A DNA stretch of 64,000 nucleotides, taken from NCBI RefSeq assembly GCF_025340265.1, contig NZ_CP022708.1, positions 643,501-707,500 on the forward strand. Reading direction: 5' to 3'. Each line of letters opens with the position of its first letter. Within the stretch, counting starts at the first letter, position 1. Below, piece after piece: positions 17,308-26,797 of the stretch. The stretch comes from Novosphingobium sp. 9 (GTDB taxonomy: Bacteria > Pseudomonadota > Alphaproteobacteria > Sphingomonadales > Sphingomonadaceae). The notes beneath the pieces were generated by a model. That model was not told the origin of the DNA. It did not search any database and was given only the letters and a program-made list of their open reading frames with translations. Made by a program: the position numbers and the translations under genes.

Positions 17308-18159
17308 ATGACAATCGCGGTTCAGGACAGGACTGATTCTACCGGCAAGTACCGGCTGCTCGATGTACAGCCGCTCAACCCGACGATCGGCGCCTATGTG
17401 GGCGGCGTCGATCTGACCCAGCCTTTCGGGGAGGATGTGGCGGACGAGTTGCGCATGGCGCTGGCCGATCACCTCGCGATCTTCCTGCGCGATCAGCCGC
17501 TAGACTTCGAGGCGCATCGTCGGCTTGCCGCCGTCTTTGGCGAAGCGCATGTCGCGCCCAGCACCAAGCCCTGGCGAGTGCCCGGTTTCGACGAGATCAC
17601 CAGGATGCACGCCGACGAAACCTCCAAATATGTCGCAGGCGAGGACTGGCATTCGGACATGAGCTGCGATCCGGCGCCGCCGATGGGGTCGCTACTCTAT
17701 CTGCACACGATCCCGCCGGTGGGCGGCGATACCGTGTTCTCGAACATGTATGCAGCCTGGGATGCGCTGTCCGACCGGATGAAGGCGATGCTCGATGGCC
17801 TTCGCGCGGTGCATGACGGCGCCAAGGCGTTCGGCGGCATCGTGCCCAGGGACATGGAACTGCCCTGCACCTCTCACCCGATCGCGCGCACGCATCCGGT
17901 CACGGGCCGCAAGGCGCTTTACGTCAATCGCGGCTATACCACCCGGATCGAGGGTCTGCCGGTGCGCGAGAGCGAGGCGCTGCTCTCGTTTCTCTACGAT
18001 CATGCACAGAACCCGATGTTCCAGTGCCGCTTTACCTGGAGTCCGCATGCCATCGCGATCTGGGACAACCGCTGCGGTCAGCACATGGCGATCTGGGATT
18101 ACTTCCCGCAAGTCCGTTCGGGCTTTCGTATCCAGGTCAAGGGAGAGGTGCCTGTATAA
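17308..18159 (+). CDS. TauD/TfdA-type Fe(II)/2-oxoglutarate dioxygenase (second)
   Basis: 283 residues, ATG at 17308 after AAGGAG. Facial triad: WHSDMS (His and Asp) and distal His in NRCGQHMAIWDYFPQVRSG, where the downstream Arg binds 2-oxoglutarate. The ordering and the TIPPVGGDTVFSNMYAAWDAL region are close to taurine dioxygenase/TfdA relatives. The gene is intact, in contrast to the first copy, with which it shares only family motifs. Its promoter is shared with the second Rieske oxygenase. It likely removes a sulfonate, alkoxy or N-alkyl group by hydroxylation; substrate unknown. Confidence 0.9.
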   Translation: MTIAVQDRTDSTGKYRLLDVQPLNPTIGAYVGGVDLTQPFGEDVADELRMALADHLAIFLRDQPLDFEAHRRLAAVFGEAHVAPSTKPWRVPGFDEITRMHADETSKYVAGEDWHSDMSCDPAPPMGSLLYLHTIPPVGGDTVFSNMYAAWDALSDRMKAMLDGLRAVHDGAKAFGGIVPRDMELPCTSHPIARTHPVTGRKALYVNRGYTTRIEGLPVRESEALLSFLYDHAQNPMFQCRFTWSPHAIAIWDNRCGQHMAIWDYFPQVRSGFRIQVKGEVPV

Positions 18160-18210
18160 CGTCGGCATCCGCACATCTGCGCCTTCTGTTGCTGCGCTGA
18201 TCGGCTGACC

Positions 18211-19584
18211 ATGCCGGTGCAGGCCGATACCCTGATCGCAGGGGCGACGATCATCACGCTGGATGACGAACGCCGCGTCATCCGCAACGGAGCGGTCGCC
18301 TTTGCCGGCGACCGCATCGTTGGGGTCGGCGCGCTGGCGGACCTGTCGGGCATCGCCGCCAGAGAGGTGATCGACGGACGCGGGTTCGTACTGACGCCGG
18401 GCTTCGTCAATGGCCATGTCCATATCACCGAGACGCTGATCCGCGGACTGATTCCCGAGGCGCTTCCGTTCGAGGAGGAGCTTGGTGAGTGGGTGATCCC
18501 GCTCTACAAGAGCATGACCGCGCGCGAACAGGCGGTCGGCGCACAGCTGGCGGTGGCCGCGATGCTGCGTACCGGGACGACGACGTTTCTGGAGGCCGGA
18601 ACGATCCTGGCGCTGGACGAGGTGGCAGAGGCGATCGCGCCCAGCGGCATCCGTGCGCGGTTAGGGCGCTGGAGCGAGGATCGCGTCTGGGAGCCGGGCG
18701 CCGATGGTGCGGCGCTGACCGGTGCTGCTGTCGAGGCCCTTGCCGCCGATCTTGCCCGCCATCCCGACGATGGCCGGCGTATCGTGGCCTGGCCCAACCT
18801 GATCGGTCACATGACCGCGACCGATGCCCTGTGGCAGGCTGCAGCGACCATGGCGCAGAAAACGCGTACCGGCATCTGCGCGCACATGAGCCCGGTCGGC
18901 GACGATGCGGCTTGGTATCTCGCCCATAGTGGACGCAGGCCCATCGCGCATCTGGCGCAACTGGGTGTCCTGTCGCCTGCGGTCAACCTTGTACATATGG
19001 TTCACGTGGACAGTGACGAGGTTGCGCTGGTCGCCGCCAGTGGTGCCAGTGTCACCCATTGCCCCGGAGCGGCGATCCGCTGCGGCTACGGCACCACGCG
19101 CCATGGTCTGTTTCCCGAGATGGCAAGGGCAGGTGTGAACATCGCACTGGGCACCGACGGGGCGGACAATCACGACATGATGCGGGTGATGACGCTGATG
19201 GCCGGGCTGTTCAAGGATGCGCGCGAGGATCGCAGCCTGTTTCCTGCGCAGGAGGTGCTGGCCATGGCGACGCTGGGCGGGGCAAAGGCGGCAGGGCTTG
19301 CAGGCGAGGTGGGCGCGCTGGTTCCGGGAATGAAGGCGGATATCGTCGCGCACGATATCCGTCGTCCGGAATGGCAGCCGGTCAATGACCCGGTCAACCA
19401 GCTGGTCTGGTCGGCCGACGGGCGCGGTGTTCATTCGGTATGGGTCGATGGGCGCCGTGTCGTGAACGGCTTTGCCTGCACGCTGCTGAACGAGGCGGCT
19501 CTTTATGACGAGGGGCAGGCGTTGGCGAACGACATTCGTCGGCGGCATGATGCAGCTCGATCCCACGTCGTGCCCATGGCCTGA
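18211..19584 (+). CDS. Metal-dependent amidohydrolase (TrzN/AtzB/cytosine-deaminase-like)
   Basis: 457 residues of the amidohydrolase superfamily subtype that includes S-adenosylhomocysteine/guanine deaminases and triazine hydrolases. Metal ligands: HVH in FVNGHVHITET, a His in CAHMSP, the H-x-x-H region VHMVHVDSDE, THCPGAA, and the Asp of LGTDGADNHD. The C-terminal small beta domain (VPGMKADIVAHD) is also present. It hydrolyses a C-N bond, or removes an amino, halide or thioether group from a heterocycle. It starts 51 bp after the dioxygenase with no clear ribosome site, so coupling is uncertain. Its presence with the amidase and isochorismatase-like enzyme supports a nitrogenous substrate. 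Confidence 0.85.
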   Translation: MPVQADTLIAGATIITLDDERRVIRNGAVAFAGDRIVGVGALADLSGIAAREVIDGRGFVLTPGFVNGHVHITETLIRGLIPEALPFEEELGEWVIPLYKSMTAREQAVGAQLAVAAMLRTGTTTFLEAGTILALDEVAEAIAPSGIRARLGRWSEDRVWEPGADGAALTGAAVEALAADLARHPDDGRRIVAWPNLIGHMTATDALWQAAATMAQKTRTGICAHMSPVGDDAAWYLAHSGRRPIAHLAQLGVLSPAVNLVHMVHVDSDEVALVAASGASVTHCPGAAIRCGYGTTRHGLFPEMARAGVNIALGTDGADNHDMMRVMTLMAGLFKDAREDRSLFPAQEVLAMATLGGAKAAGLAGEVGALVPGMKADIVAHDIRRPEWQPVNDPVNQLVWSADGRGVHSVWVDGRRVVNGFACTLLNEAALYDEGQALANDIRRRHDAARSHVVPMA

Positions 19585-19632
19585 CGGGCTATCGTTTCCG
19601 GTTCGCAAGCCCCTGGGGGCCGCGCTTCGAGG

Positions 19633-20589
19633 TCACGCCCATCGCGCCTTCAGCCATATCGCGGTATCGGCGATGGCGCGCCGTGCAACGGCGGCGCTGG
19701 CCATGGCCTCCAGGAAGCTATGGGTGGTGCCTGGATAGATACGCAAGGTGGCAGGCGTTCCGGCGGCTTCCATGCGTGCGGCCATGGTTTCGGCCTGCTC
19801 GCATAGCACGTCGCACTCGGCAGCGATCAGCAGGATCGGCGGTAGTCCGGCCAGCTCGGTCTCCAGCGCGGGGCAGGCCCCCGGATCGGCAGGCGTCGCC
19901 CCGGTCCCGGTGTACTGGCGGAAATAGTAGGCCATTTCCTGCCGGTTCAGGATAGCGCCGGGACCGCCGAATGCCGCCTCGGCCGCGTCGGACACTTCGG
20001 GACCGAAAGCGGGGTAGTTGGCGACGAGCGCGCGGATGCGTTGCGCCTGTCCGCGCGCCCGAAGGCGCAGCAGTGCGGCCAGCGCGAGATTGGCTCCGGC
20101 GGAATCGCCGCCCAGGGCGATCCGGGCAGGGGCGAGGCCTAGATCGCTGGCATGGTCGCCCAGCCAGTCGATCAGCGCTTCGAGCCGGTCGAGCGCGACC
20201 GGATAGCGATGCTCGGGCGCCAGCGGATAGTCGACGCCCAGCACCGCGCAGCCTGCGCTTTGCGCATATTCGCGCATCAGCCGGTCGTGCGTGTCTATGC
20301 TGAAATAGACGAAACCGCCGCCGTGCAGGTAGACCAGCACGGGCGCGTTTCCGTCGGCGATCCCGGCGGGGCGGTAGAGCCTGATGCGCAAGGGACCGGG
20401 TGCAAGGTCGAGCCTGATCTCGCGCGTCTCGGCCATTTCCGGCCCGCCCTGCCGCAGCGGCGCACGCACGATTTCCGCTGCCGCGCGAGCATCGTCGAGG
20501 CTCATCTCTTCGAGCGGGGGAAAGCGCGCCCAGTCAGCCTGCAGGCGATCAACGAAAGCGGCGATCTCGGGATCGAGCTGGCAGCTCAC
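19633..20589 (-). CDS. Alpha/beta hydrolase, HSL-type esterase
   Basis: 318 residues, GTG start overlapping the S9 peptidase stop (GTGA). The oxyanion-hole motif HGGGF (VYLHGGGFVYFS) and nucleophile elbow GDSAGANLA mark the hormone-sensitive lipase family; the acid and His residues fit ILLIAAECDVLCEQ and GTTHSFLEA. No signal peptide, so cytoplasmic. These enzymes cleave short acyl esters or amides. It is the last gene of a leftward unit with the peptidase and TonB receptor, and converges with the amidohydrolase across 48 bp. Confidence 0.87.
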   Translation of the reverse strand: MSCQLDPEIAAFVDRLQADWARFPPLEEMSLDDARAAAEIVRAPLRQGGPEMAETREIRLDLAPGPLRIRLYRPAGIADGNAPVLVYLHGGGFVYFSIDTHDRLMREYAQSAGCAVLGVDYPLAPEHRYPVALDRLEALIDWLGDHASDLGLAPARIALGGDSAGANLALAALLRLRARGQAQRIRALVANYPAFGPEVSDAAEAAFGGPGAILNRQEMAYYFRQYTGTGATPADPGACPALETELAGLPPILLIAAECDVLCEQAETMAARMEAAGTPATLRIYPGTTHSFLEAMASAAVARRAIADTAIWLKARWA

Positions 20590-22691
20590 TGGCCGGATCG
20601 AAGATGCGCGTCGAAGAAGGCCAGTACGCGCTGCTGCACATCGAGCTGATGCGCAGGCTCGTGCATCCAGTGCGGTTCACGCGGATAGAGCACCATCTCG
20701 GCGGGCTTGCCCTGCAGACGCAGGCCCCGGTAGAAGGCCAGCGCCATCGTCGGCGGCACGCGGGTATCGGCAGCTCCGTCCATGATGAGAACCGGGGTAT
20801 GCACCTTGTCGAGCAGACGCAGCGAGGAATGCGCATCGAGGCTGGCAAGGTTCGCCTGCGGCTCCCCGAAGTAGCCGGTGGTGAAGTCCGGCGTGTCGGT
20901 GGCACGCGCCATGATACTCATATCGACAGGGGCCGCGCCGATGACCGCGGCCTTGAAGCGGTCGGAATGGGTAACGGCCCATGCCGACATGAAGCCGCCA
21001 TAGCTCCAGCCGCCGATGCCGAGCCGGGCTGGATCGGCGATGTGCTGCTTCTCCAGCATGTCGAGCCCGTCGAGCAGATCCTGATAGTCGGCCCCGCCCC
21101 AGTCGTTGCCGACCGCGCGCGCAAAGGCCGTGCCCTGTCCGTCCGATCCCCGGATATTGGGCAGAAGCACGGCGTAGCCATGGGTGGCCAGCATGCCTGC
21201 CCATTCGTGCCAGCTGCCCATCCAGCCGCTCCACCACGCCCATTCCGGGCCGCCGTGAATCTGGACGACCGTCGGCAGCGGGGTGCCTTCGCGGTAGCCC
21301 GGCGGGGTGACGAGCACGCCGTAGATGGTCCGGCCATCGCGGCTGCTGGGCCAGGAAATCTCGCGGACTTGCGGCTTCTTCCAGTCCGCGACCTGCGGAT
21401 TGACCTCGCTGATCGGGCGCGCTGCGGGATGCGCGGCGGTGATGTCCGCTGCGCTCCAGACGTCGGCGGGGCGATCGGGGCTGGTCATGGCCACGGCAAT
21501 GCGCTTGCCGTCGGGGCCGGTCGCCATGTCGAAGGCTTCGCCGTCGAGGTCGAGCAGCGGGGAGACCTTGCCACCCAGCCCGATGCGGACCAGTCGCGAG
21601 CGGGTGTTGACGAAGACGTTGGCGAGGATCGAGCGGCTGTCGGGCGCCCAGACGAGGTTCTCGAACAGGCCCGGATAGTCTTCGGCAAGGGCCGTGGTCT
21701 GCCCCGTGGCAAGGTCGTGGACACGCAGGCCAAGGCCGATGAACTGCGGCGGGTGAATGATGGAAGACAGGATCTTGCCGCCATCGGGCGACCACAGGAT
21801 CGGTCCCGCCGTATTTTCGATCAGCGCGGGGCCCAGCTTGCCGCTGGCCGGATCGAGCAGCGCGATGCGCCCATGATAGAAATAGGTGTTGATGTCCGTG
21901 TGGTCGATCACCCGAAGTGCGATGTGGTCCCCCTTCGGCGACCAGGCAAAGGCAGTCACGTTGGCATCGGCGGGGGACACGCGGCGCGCGGCATGGGTGG
22001 CAAGGTCGAGAATCCACAGGCGCCCGAAGGACCCGTCCTTGTCGAGTACGATTTCGTCGCGACCGGCTGCGCGGTCGCTTTCCTGCGCAGACGTATCGGG
22101 ATCGGTGGCGATGAAGGCCAGGCTCCTGCCGTCGGGCGAGAAGGCGAAGTCGCCGACGCCTGCTTTCATGGCGGTGAGCGGAATGGCCTCTCCTCCGCTT
22201 GACGGCATGATCCAGACCTGCATCGTATCGGCGCCTTCACCAGTAGCAGCGCGGGTGCCGGGAACGTCGGTCGTGAACGTGAAACGGTTGTCGTTCTTGC
22301 CGGTCAGCGGGTTGGCCCGGTTCGAGGCGAAGGCGATCCAGCGACCATCGGGGGACCATTTGGGATCGCGGTTCACGCCCGCGCTGACGGCCAGCCGTGA
22401 CGGTCTGGCGCTGCCGTCGCTGGGCACCTGCCATATCGTCTGGTGCGGCGAATTGAACGTGGCCATCTGCTGGGTGACGGTGAACAGCACGGTGCGACCG
22501 TCGGGCGACATCACCACCTGCCGCATGTCGGACAGGCCCATGATATCGGCAGGCATGATCGGTCCGCCCTTGGCGACGGGTACAGGGCTCGTCGAGACAC
22601 CCGATGGTGCGGTGTCAGCCAGTGCCGGAACAGCCGCCAGCGTGAGAGCAGCGCTGCACAGCGCGAGCGAAAGGACGGAGCGCGGGAACAT
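20586..22691 (-). CDS. Secreted S9 family (prolyl oligopeptidase/acylaminoacyl) peptidase
   Basis: 701 residues. ATG at 22691 begins a Sec signal peptide (RSVLSLALCSAALTLAAVPALA). Residues about 40-430 carry repeated beta-propeller strands with S-P-D-G-R/K turns (SPDGRTVLF, SPDGRWIAF, SPDGRSLAF). The C-terminal hydrolase domain has the nucleophile GGWSYGGFMSAW, the Asp in MDGAADTRVPP and the His in REPHWMHE. The enzyme would act in the periplasm on oligopeptides or N-acyl amino acids. It is coupled to the downstream hydrolase and 115 bp downstream of a TonB receptor gene; together they suggest import and trimming of a peptide-like compound. Confidence 0.9.
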   Translation of the reverse strand: MFPRSVLSLALCSAALTLAAVPALADTAPSGVSTSPVPVAKGGPIMPADIMGLSDMRQVVMSPDGRTVLFTVTQQMATFNSPHQTIWQVPSDGSARPSRLAVSAGVNRDPKWSPDGRWIAFASNRANPLTGKNDNRFTFTTDVPGTRAATGEGADTMQVWIMPSSGGEAIPLTAMKAGVGDFAFSPDGRSLAFIATDPDTSAQESDRAAGRDEIVLDKDGSFGRLWILDLATHAARRVSPADANVTAFAWSPKGDHIALRVIDHTDINTYFYHGRIALLDPASGKLGPALIENTAGPILWSPDGGKILSSIIHPPQFIGLGLRVHDLATGQTTALAEDYPGLFENLVWAPDSRSILANVFVNTRSRLVRIGLGGKVSPLLDLDGEAFDMATGPDGKRIAVAMTSPDRPADVWSAADITAAHPAARPISEVNPQVADWKKPQVREISWPSSRDGRTIYGVLVTPPGYREGTPLPTVVQIHGGPEWAWWSGWMGSWHEWAGMLATHGYAVLLPNIRGSDGQGTAFARAVGNDWGGADYQDLLDGLDMLEKQHIADPARLGIGGWSYGGFMSAWAVTHSDRFKAAVIGAAPVDMSIMARATDTPDFTTGYFGEPQANLASLDAHSSLRLLDKVHTPVLIMDGAADTRVPPTMALAFYRGLRLQGKPAEMVLYPREPHWMHEPAHQLDVQQRVLAFFDAHLRSGQ

Positions 22692-22805
22692 GATGTCGGG
22701 TATTTCCTGTCGCGGTGGGCGTAAAACGCGCCGGATAGCGGCTATCGAGGGCGCCGGGTGACGCTGATGTCGGGTGACGCAAGACACGTCACCCGGCATC
22801 CGGGG

Positions 22806-25079
22806 TTACATCGACCAGTCGAGCCGCAGCCCGATCGTGCGCGGGCGCAGGATGGAGGCGTAAGGCGCGAAAGGCTCGTCGAGAATAGCGTATTTGTTGA
22901 AGATGTTGTTGGCAAATGCCGTCAGCGTGAAGCCTGCCGGGAACTGGTAGGCCGCGCGCAGGTCGAACTGGTTGAAGCCGCCGCGATAGTAGAGTTGGTC
23001 GAAGGTGGTCGGCGCCTTCGATTCGTACCGGTGCGCAAGTTCGATCCGCAGCGGCCCCTTGACGCCCATCGGCGTGACCGTGACGGTGTTCGCCACCATC
23101 CACGGCGAGGAGCCGGGAAGTCGCGTGCCTGCCGCATAGCCGCCAAGGCCGTTGGCGGCAAAGTCGTAAGGCACGAAAGTCGTCACCTTGGCATCGTCAT
23201 AGGTAACCGAGGTGCTGAGCGCCAGCTGGGGCAATGCCTGCAGCGAGGCGGCGAACTCGACGCCCTGACTGCGGGCGCCGCCGGCATTGATCACGTAGGA
23301 GTAATAGGGCGAGCTGGTGTAGAACTCGCGCACCTGCATGTTCTTCCAGTCCATCCGGAACAGGGTGAGGTCCGTGGTCAGGCGTCCGCCCAGCAACGTC
23401 CCGCGTGCACCGATCTCGTAGTTGTAGACCTTGTCGCTGCCATAGGAGCGCGGCAGCGTGGTGAGGATCGCCGCGTTCGGGTTCGCACCGCCGACGCGGA
23501 AACCCTGCGAGTAGGTGGCATAGACCATGAGATGCTGGTCGGGGCGGTAGCTCAGCGTCACCTTGGGAGTAAAACCGTCTTCCTTCTGGTTGACGCTGAA
23601 GCTCGATGTCGTCGCGGTGTAGGTCGCATACCCGGCATCGACATCGGCATACGTGGTGCCCGGCGCATTGGTGACACCGGCATTGATGCTGGTGTTGTAG
23701 TAGCGTCCGCCCAGTGTCAGCTTGAGGCTGGGCAGGAAGGCATAGGAAACTTCGCCGAAGATGCCGAAGTCCTTGGCCGTCTGCGTGGTATAGTAGCCAT
23801 AGATCTGGTCGCCCGGTGCGATCACCGAACCCGAGATGCCATCGTACAGATCCGGGTTCGCATTGACGAAGTCCTCGGCTCCGGCCTGGTATTCGTAGTC
23901 GTTGGTATGGCGCTTGGAGACCATGTAGGACGTGCCGATCATCCAGCTGAGCGGGCCGTTACCCTTCGAGGTAAGACGCGCCTCGATCGAGCGGATGAGG
24001 CCCTTGGCATTGCCGACGGCGTGCGTCGTGTCTGCCAGAGGCAGCGCGGCGGCGTAAGAATAGACGTAATCGTTCGACTTCTTGTCGAGCGCGCCGATCA
24101 CGGTCAGGTCCGCGAAGTCACCCAGCCCCTGATCCAGACGCAGGCTGTGGATCTGGATGTTGGTATGCTGCGGCTCCAGCGTGTAGATGCCCGTCTTCGA
24201 CAGTGATCCGGCATTGGCATAGGTCTGGTCTGCCAGCGAGGTTTCCTGGTGCATGATCAGGTAGCTGATCTTGGTGTCGGGCGCCGGGGTGAACACCACC
24301 GAGCCGCGATAGCCGCGCGTGGTCAGGTCGTTGGCGGCCTTCACGCCCGCGTCCACGTTATCGATATAGCCCGAATCGTAGCGCTGGAAGGCCATCAGGC
24401 GCACGGCCAGCGTGTCCTTGATCACCGGCACGTTGATCATGCCCTTGATCGCGTAGTTCACATTGCCGTTGTTGTGCTTGGTAGTGCCGATCAGGCCTTC
24501 GGCGGCGGCATCGTACTTGGACGCATCGGCCGTGTTGACGACGTAGTTCACCAGGCCGCCCAGCGTCGAGGCGCCGAACAGCGTGCCCTGCGGACCGCGC
24601 AGAACCTCGACGCGCTCAAGATCGAAGGTATCGACATCGGGTAGGGCGATCGGGAAGCCGGGCTCGGTCAGCGGGATCTGGTTCAGGTAGTAACCGACGG
24701 TCGGCTGTCCCTGATCGTGGTAGGTCGTGGTCGAAATGCCGCGGATCACCACTTCGGAGATGCCGGGCTGGTAGTCATTGAATTGCACGCCGGGCAGGCG
24801 GGTGATGTAGTCCGAAAGGCTCTGCGCGCCGGATTTGAGGAACTGTGCCTGCGTGACCGCGCTGATCGCCAGCGGCACCGACTGGATCGTCTCGTTGCGC
24901 TTGGTGGCGGTGACGACGATGGCGTTGGGGTCCTGCGCATCGGCTGTGGCCTTGGCCGCCGCACTATCGCTGGCTGTCTGCGCCGAGGCCGGTGTCGCGG
25001 CAAGCGCGCCTGCCAGAAACGCGAGGCTGAGCGCGGCATGGCCGGCAAGGCCCGTGCTGTTGAGATAACGACTGATCAT
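22806..25079 (-). CDS. TonB-dependent outer-membrane receptor (second)
   Basis: 757 residues with signal peptide (ALSLAFLAGALAATPASAQ), TonB-box-like AIVVTATKR, plug (LSDYITRLPGVQFND, VVIRGIST, VEVLRGPQGTLFGASTLGG) and a barrel ending in GLRLDWSM, where the last residue is Met rather than the usual Phe. It heads the leftward unit with the S9 peptidase and esterase. The upstream 240 bp show no TGCAAT-type element, so its control differs from the island's oxygenase genes; the adjacent MocR regulator is a candidate. Confidence 0.91.
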   Translation of the reverse strand: MISRYLNSTGLAGHAALSLAFLAGALAATPASAQTASDSAAAKATADAQDPNAIVVTATKRNETIQSVPLAISAVTQAQFLKSGAQSLSDYITRLPGVQFNDYQPGISEVVIRGISTTTYHDQGQPTVGYYLNQIPLTEPGFPIALPDVDTFDLERVEVLRGPQGTLFGASTLGGLVNYVVNTADASKYDAAAEGLIGTTKHNNGNVNYAIKGMINVPVIKDTLAVRLMAFQRYDSGYIDNVDAGVKAANDLTTRGYRGSVVFTPAPDTKISYLIMHQETSLADQTYANAGSLSKTGIYTLEPQHTNIQIHSLRLDQGLGDFADLTVIGALDKKSNDYVYSYAAALPLADTTHAVGNAKGLIRSIEARLTSKGNGPLSWMIGTSYMVSKRHTNDYEYQAGAEDFVNANPDLYDGISGSVIAPGDQIYGYYTTQTAKDFGIFGEVSYAFLPSLKLTLGGRYYNTSINAGVTNAPGTTYADVDAGYATYTATTSSFSVNQKEDGFTPKVTLSYRPDQHLMVYATYSQGFRVGGANPNAAILTTLPRSYGSDKVYNYEIGARGTLLGGRLTTDLTLFRMDWKNMQVREFYTSSPYYSYVINAGGARSQGVEFAASLQALPQLALSTSVTYDDAKVTTFVPYDFAANGLGGYAAGTRLPGSSPWMVANTVTVTPMGVKGPLRIELAHRYESKAPTTFDQLYYRGGFNQFDLRAAYQFPAGFTLTAFANNIFNKYAILDEPFAPYASILRPRTIGLRLDWSM

Positions 25080-25274
25080 TGACCACCCCTGATAGCGAGC
25101 GGGTGCCGACGCGCGGGCGCCGGTCTTCCCCCCAATGTTGAACCCTGTATTCCCCCTGATGCCTCTTGCGGGCTGCTGCTGCCGGTCTTGCCGACGTCAG
25201 TTTCGGTAGTGGCAGGTTCCTAGGAAGTTGGTCTGGTAAAAACATCCAGTCTGACAATGGCAAGGGGGCCAAGT

Positions 25275-25311
25275 GGTCCAGCATTGCCTGTTCTGGTCGA
25301 ATGACTGGACC
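25275..25311. promoter_or_regulatory. Inverted repeat downstream of the MocR gene, upstream of the TonB receptor
   Basis: GGTCCAG at 25275-25281 and CTGGACC at 25305-25311, perfect 7-bp arms 23 bp apart. A second nearby segment, ATCCAGTCTG at 25244-25253, resembles GTCCAGTCTG at 27504-27513 in the promoter before the PaiB-like gene. It lies between the MocR stop and the receptor start. A MocR site or a termination signal are both possible. Confidence 0.35.
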
Positions 25312-25323
25312 CGCTTGCCCGGT

Positions 25324-26793
25324 TCAGCGTCCCAACCCTCCGGCCCGTGCGAGCGCTTCGACCGCCGCTTGCGCTTCGGGGGGCGTGAAACTGCCGAAGC
25401 CGATGCGCAGACCACGCTCGGCGCCGGGCCGGGCGATGAACGATGCCGATGGTGCCAGCGTCAGCTTGTGCATGGCCGCATTGGCCTCGATCCGGTCCAG
25501 CAGGTGGCCATCGGGAAAGCGCAGCCAGAAGGCGAGGCCGCCGTCAGGCACGCGAAAATCGACATGGCCGCCCAGTTCGGACCGCAGCAGGTCGGCAAAG
25601 GCGAGGCGGCGCTCTGCATAGATCTGCGTCGCGCGCCTTGCATGCCGGCGCAATTCGCCGTCACTGATCAGTTCGACAACCGCTTCCTCGATCAGGCTGT
25701 TACCCATGCCGTCGGTCAGCGACACCCCATGGGCAATGGCATCGATGACCGATGCGGGCGCGGCGACATAGCCCACCCGGAGTGCAGGCAGCAGCAGCTT
25801 GGACAGCGATCCGACATAGATCACGCGGTCCAGCGCGTAACTGGCCATCGGCAGCAGCGGTTGGGTCTCGAAATGGAACTCGTGGTCGTAGTCGTCCTCG
25901 ATCACCGCGAAGCGGAACTGCCGTGCCAGTTCCAGCAGGCGCAGGCGACCTTCTGGGCGCAGTGCGATCGTCGTCGGGAACTGGTGATGGGGCGTCAGGA
26001 AGATCGCGCGGACACGGTGCGCGCGGCAGGCGGCTTCGACCGCGCGGGTGTCGATGCCATGCTCGGTCAGCGGAACGCCGACGACGCGCGCGCCGAGCGC
26101 GGTGAAGGCGGCGACGGCAGGCTCGTAGGTCAGTTCCTCGACGATTACCGTATCGCCCGGTGAGAGCAGTGCCTGCGCGGCAAGGAAGATCGCGTTCTGG
26201 CTGCCGCGCGTGATGCAGATGTTCTCGGCCTCGACGTTGAGGCCCCGCTCACCCCGCAGCATCGTCGCGATTTCCTCGCGCAGACGCGGCGATCCGCGCG
26301 GGTCGCGATAGAGCAACCCGTTGTCGCGCGTGCCGCGCAGGACTGCGCTGCGCAGTGCTCGGGCCAGAACGTCGGTGGAAAACAGGCGTCCGTCCGGCGA
26401 GCCTTCGTTGATCTTGATGCCGCCCCCGCTCGGCATGGCCAGCGGGCGGGCAGGCGGCTGGTGGACGAAGTAGTCGGGGCGGACCGGGCCGGCCTGCGGG
26501 ACGGGAGGCTGTTCCGGGCGGCGCAACCCGGCCATCTCGCGGGCAACGACCGTGCCGCGCGTGCCCCGCGATTCCAGCCACCCTTGCGCGATCAGGTCTT
26601 CGTAGGCGAGGACCACGGTCTTGCGGTTGACGCCCAGAATATCGGCGAGCTGCCGGCTGCTGGGAAGGAACGTTTCCGCAGCAAGGCGGCCGCGCTCGAT
26701 CTCGTGGACGATCGCATGGGCGATCTGCAGATAGAGCGGGGTCGAACGGGCAGGATCGATCCGGCCCAGCGTGATTTTCCAGGGGCGCAGCAT
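25324..26793 (-). CDS. MocR/PdxR-type regulator (GntR winged helix plus aminotransferase domain)
   Basis: 489 residues. Residues 15-80 form a GntR winged helix (TPLYLQIAHAIVHEIERGRL; PSSRQLADILGVNRKTVVLAY). From about residue 120 a fold-type I aminotransferase domain follows, with EDDYDHEF and the PLP-lysine in VGSLSKLLLPALRVGY. MocR proteins bind PLP and an amino compound and control metabolism genes. The ATG lies 4 bp after the probable stop of the PaiB-like gene, so the two form an operon divergent from the YtcJ-type amidohydrolase. Likely targets are that amidohydrolase and the TonB receptor on the other side. Confidence 0.9.
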   Translation of the reverse strand: MLRPWKITLGRIDPARSTPLYLQIAHAIVHEIERGRLAAETFLPSSRQLADILGVNRKTVVLAYEDLIAQGWLESRGTRGTVVAREMAGLRRPEQPPVPQAGPVRPDYFVHQPPARPLAMPSGGGIKINEGSPDGRLFSTDVLARALRSAVLRGTRDNGLLYRDPRGSPRLREEIATMLRGERGLNVEAENICITRGSQNAIFLAAQALLSPGDTVIVEELTYEPAVAAFTALGARVVGVPLTEHGIDTRAVEAACRAHRVRAIFLTPHHQFPTTIALRPEGRLRLLELARQFRFAVIEDDYDHEFHFETQPLLPMASYALDRVIYVGSLSKLLLPALRVGYVAAPASVIDAIAHGVSLTDGMGNSLIEEAVVELISDGELRRHARRATQIYAERRLAFADLLRSELGGHVDFRVPDGGLAFWLRFPDGHLLDRIEANAAMHKLTLAPSASFIARPGAERGLRIGFGSFTPPEAQAAVEALARAGGLGR

Positions 26794-26797
26794 TGGT

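Noticed and set aside
20604..22202. 532-codon open frame on the plus strand
   Set aside because: Shadow of the S9 peptidase, whose catalytic triad and propeller motifs are on the other strand.
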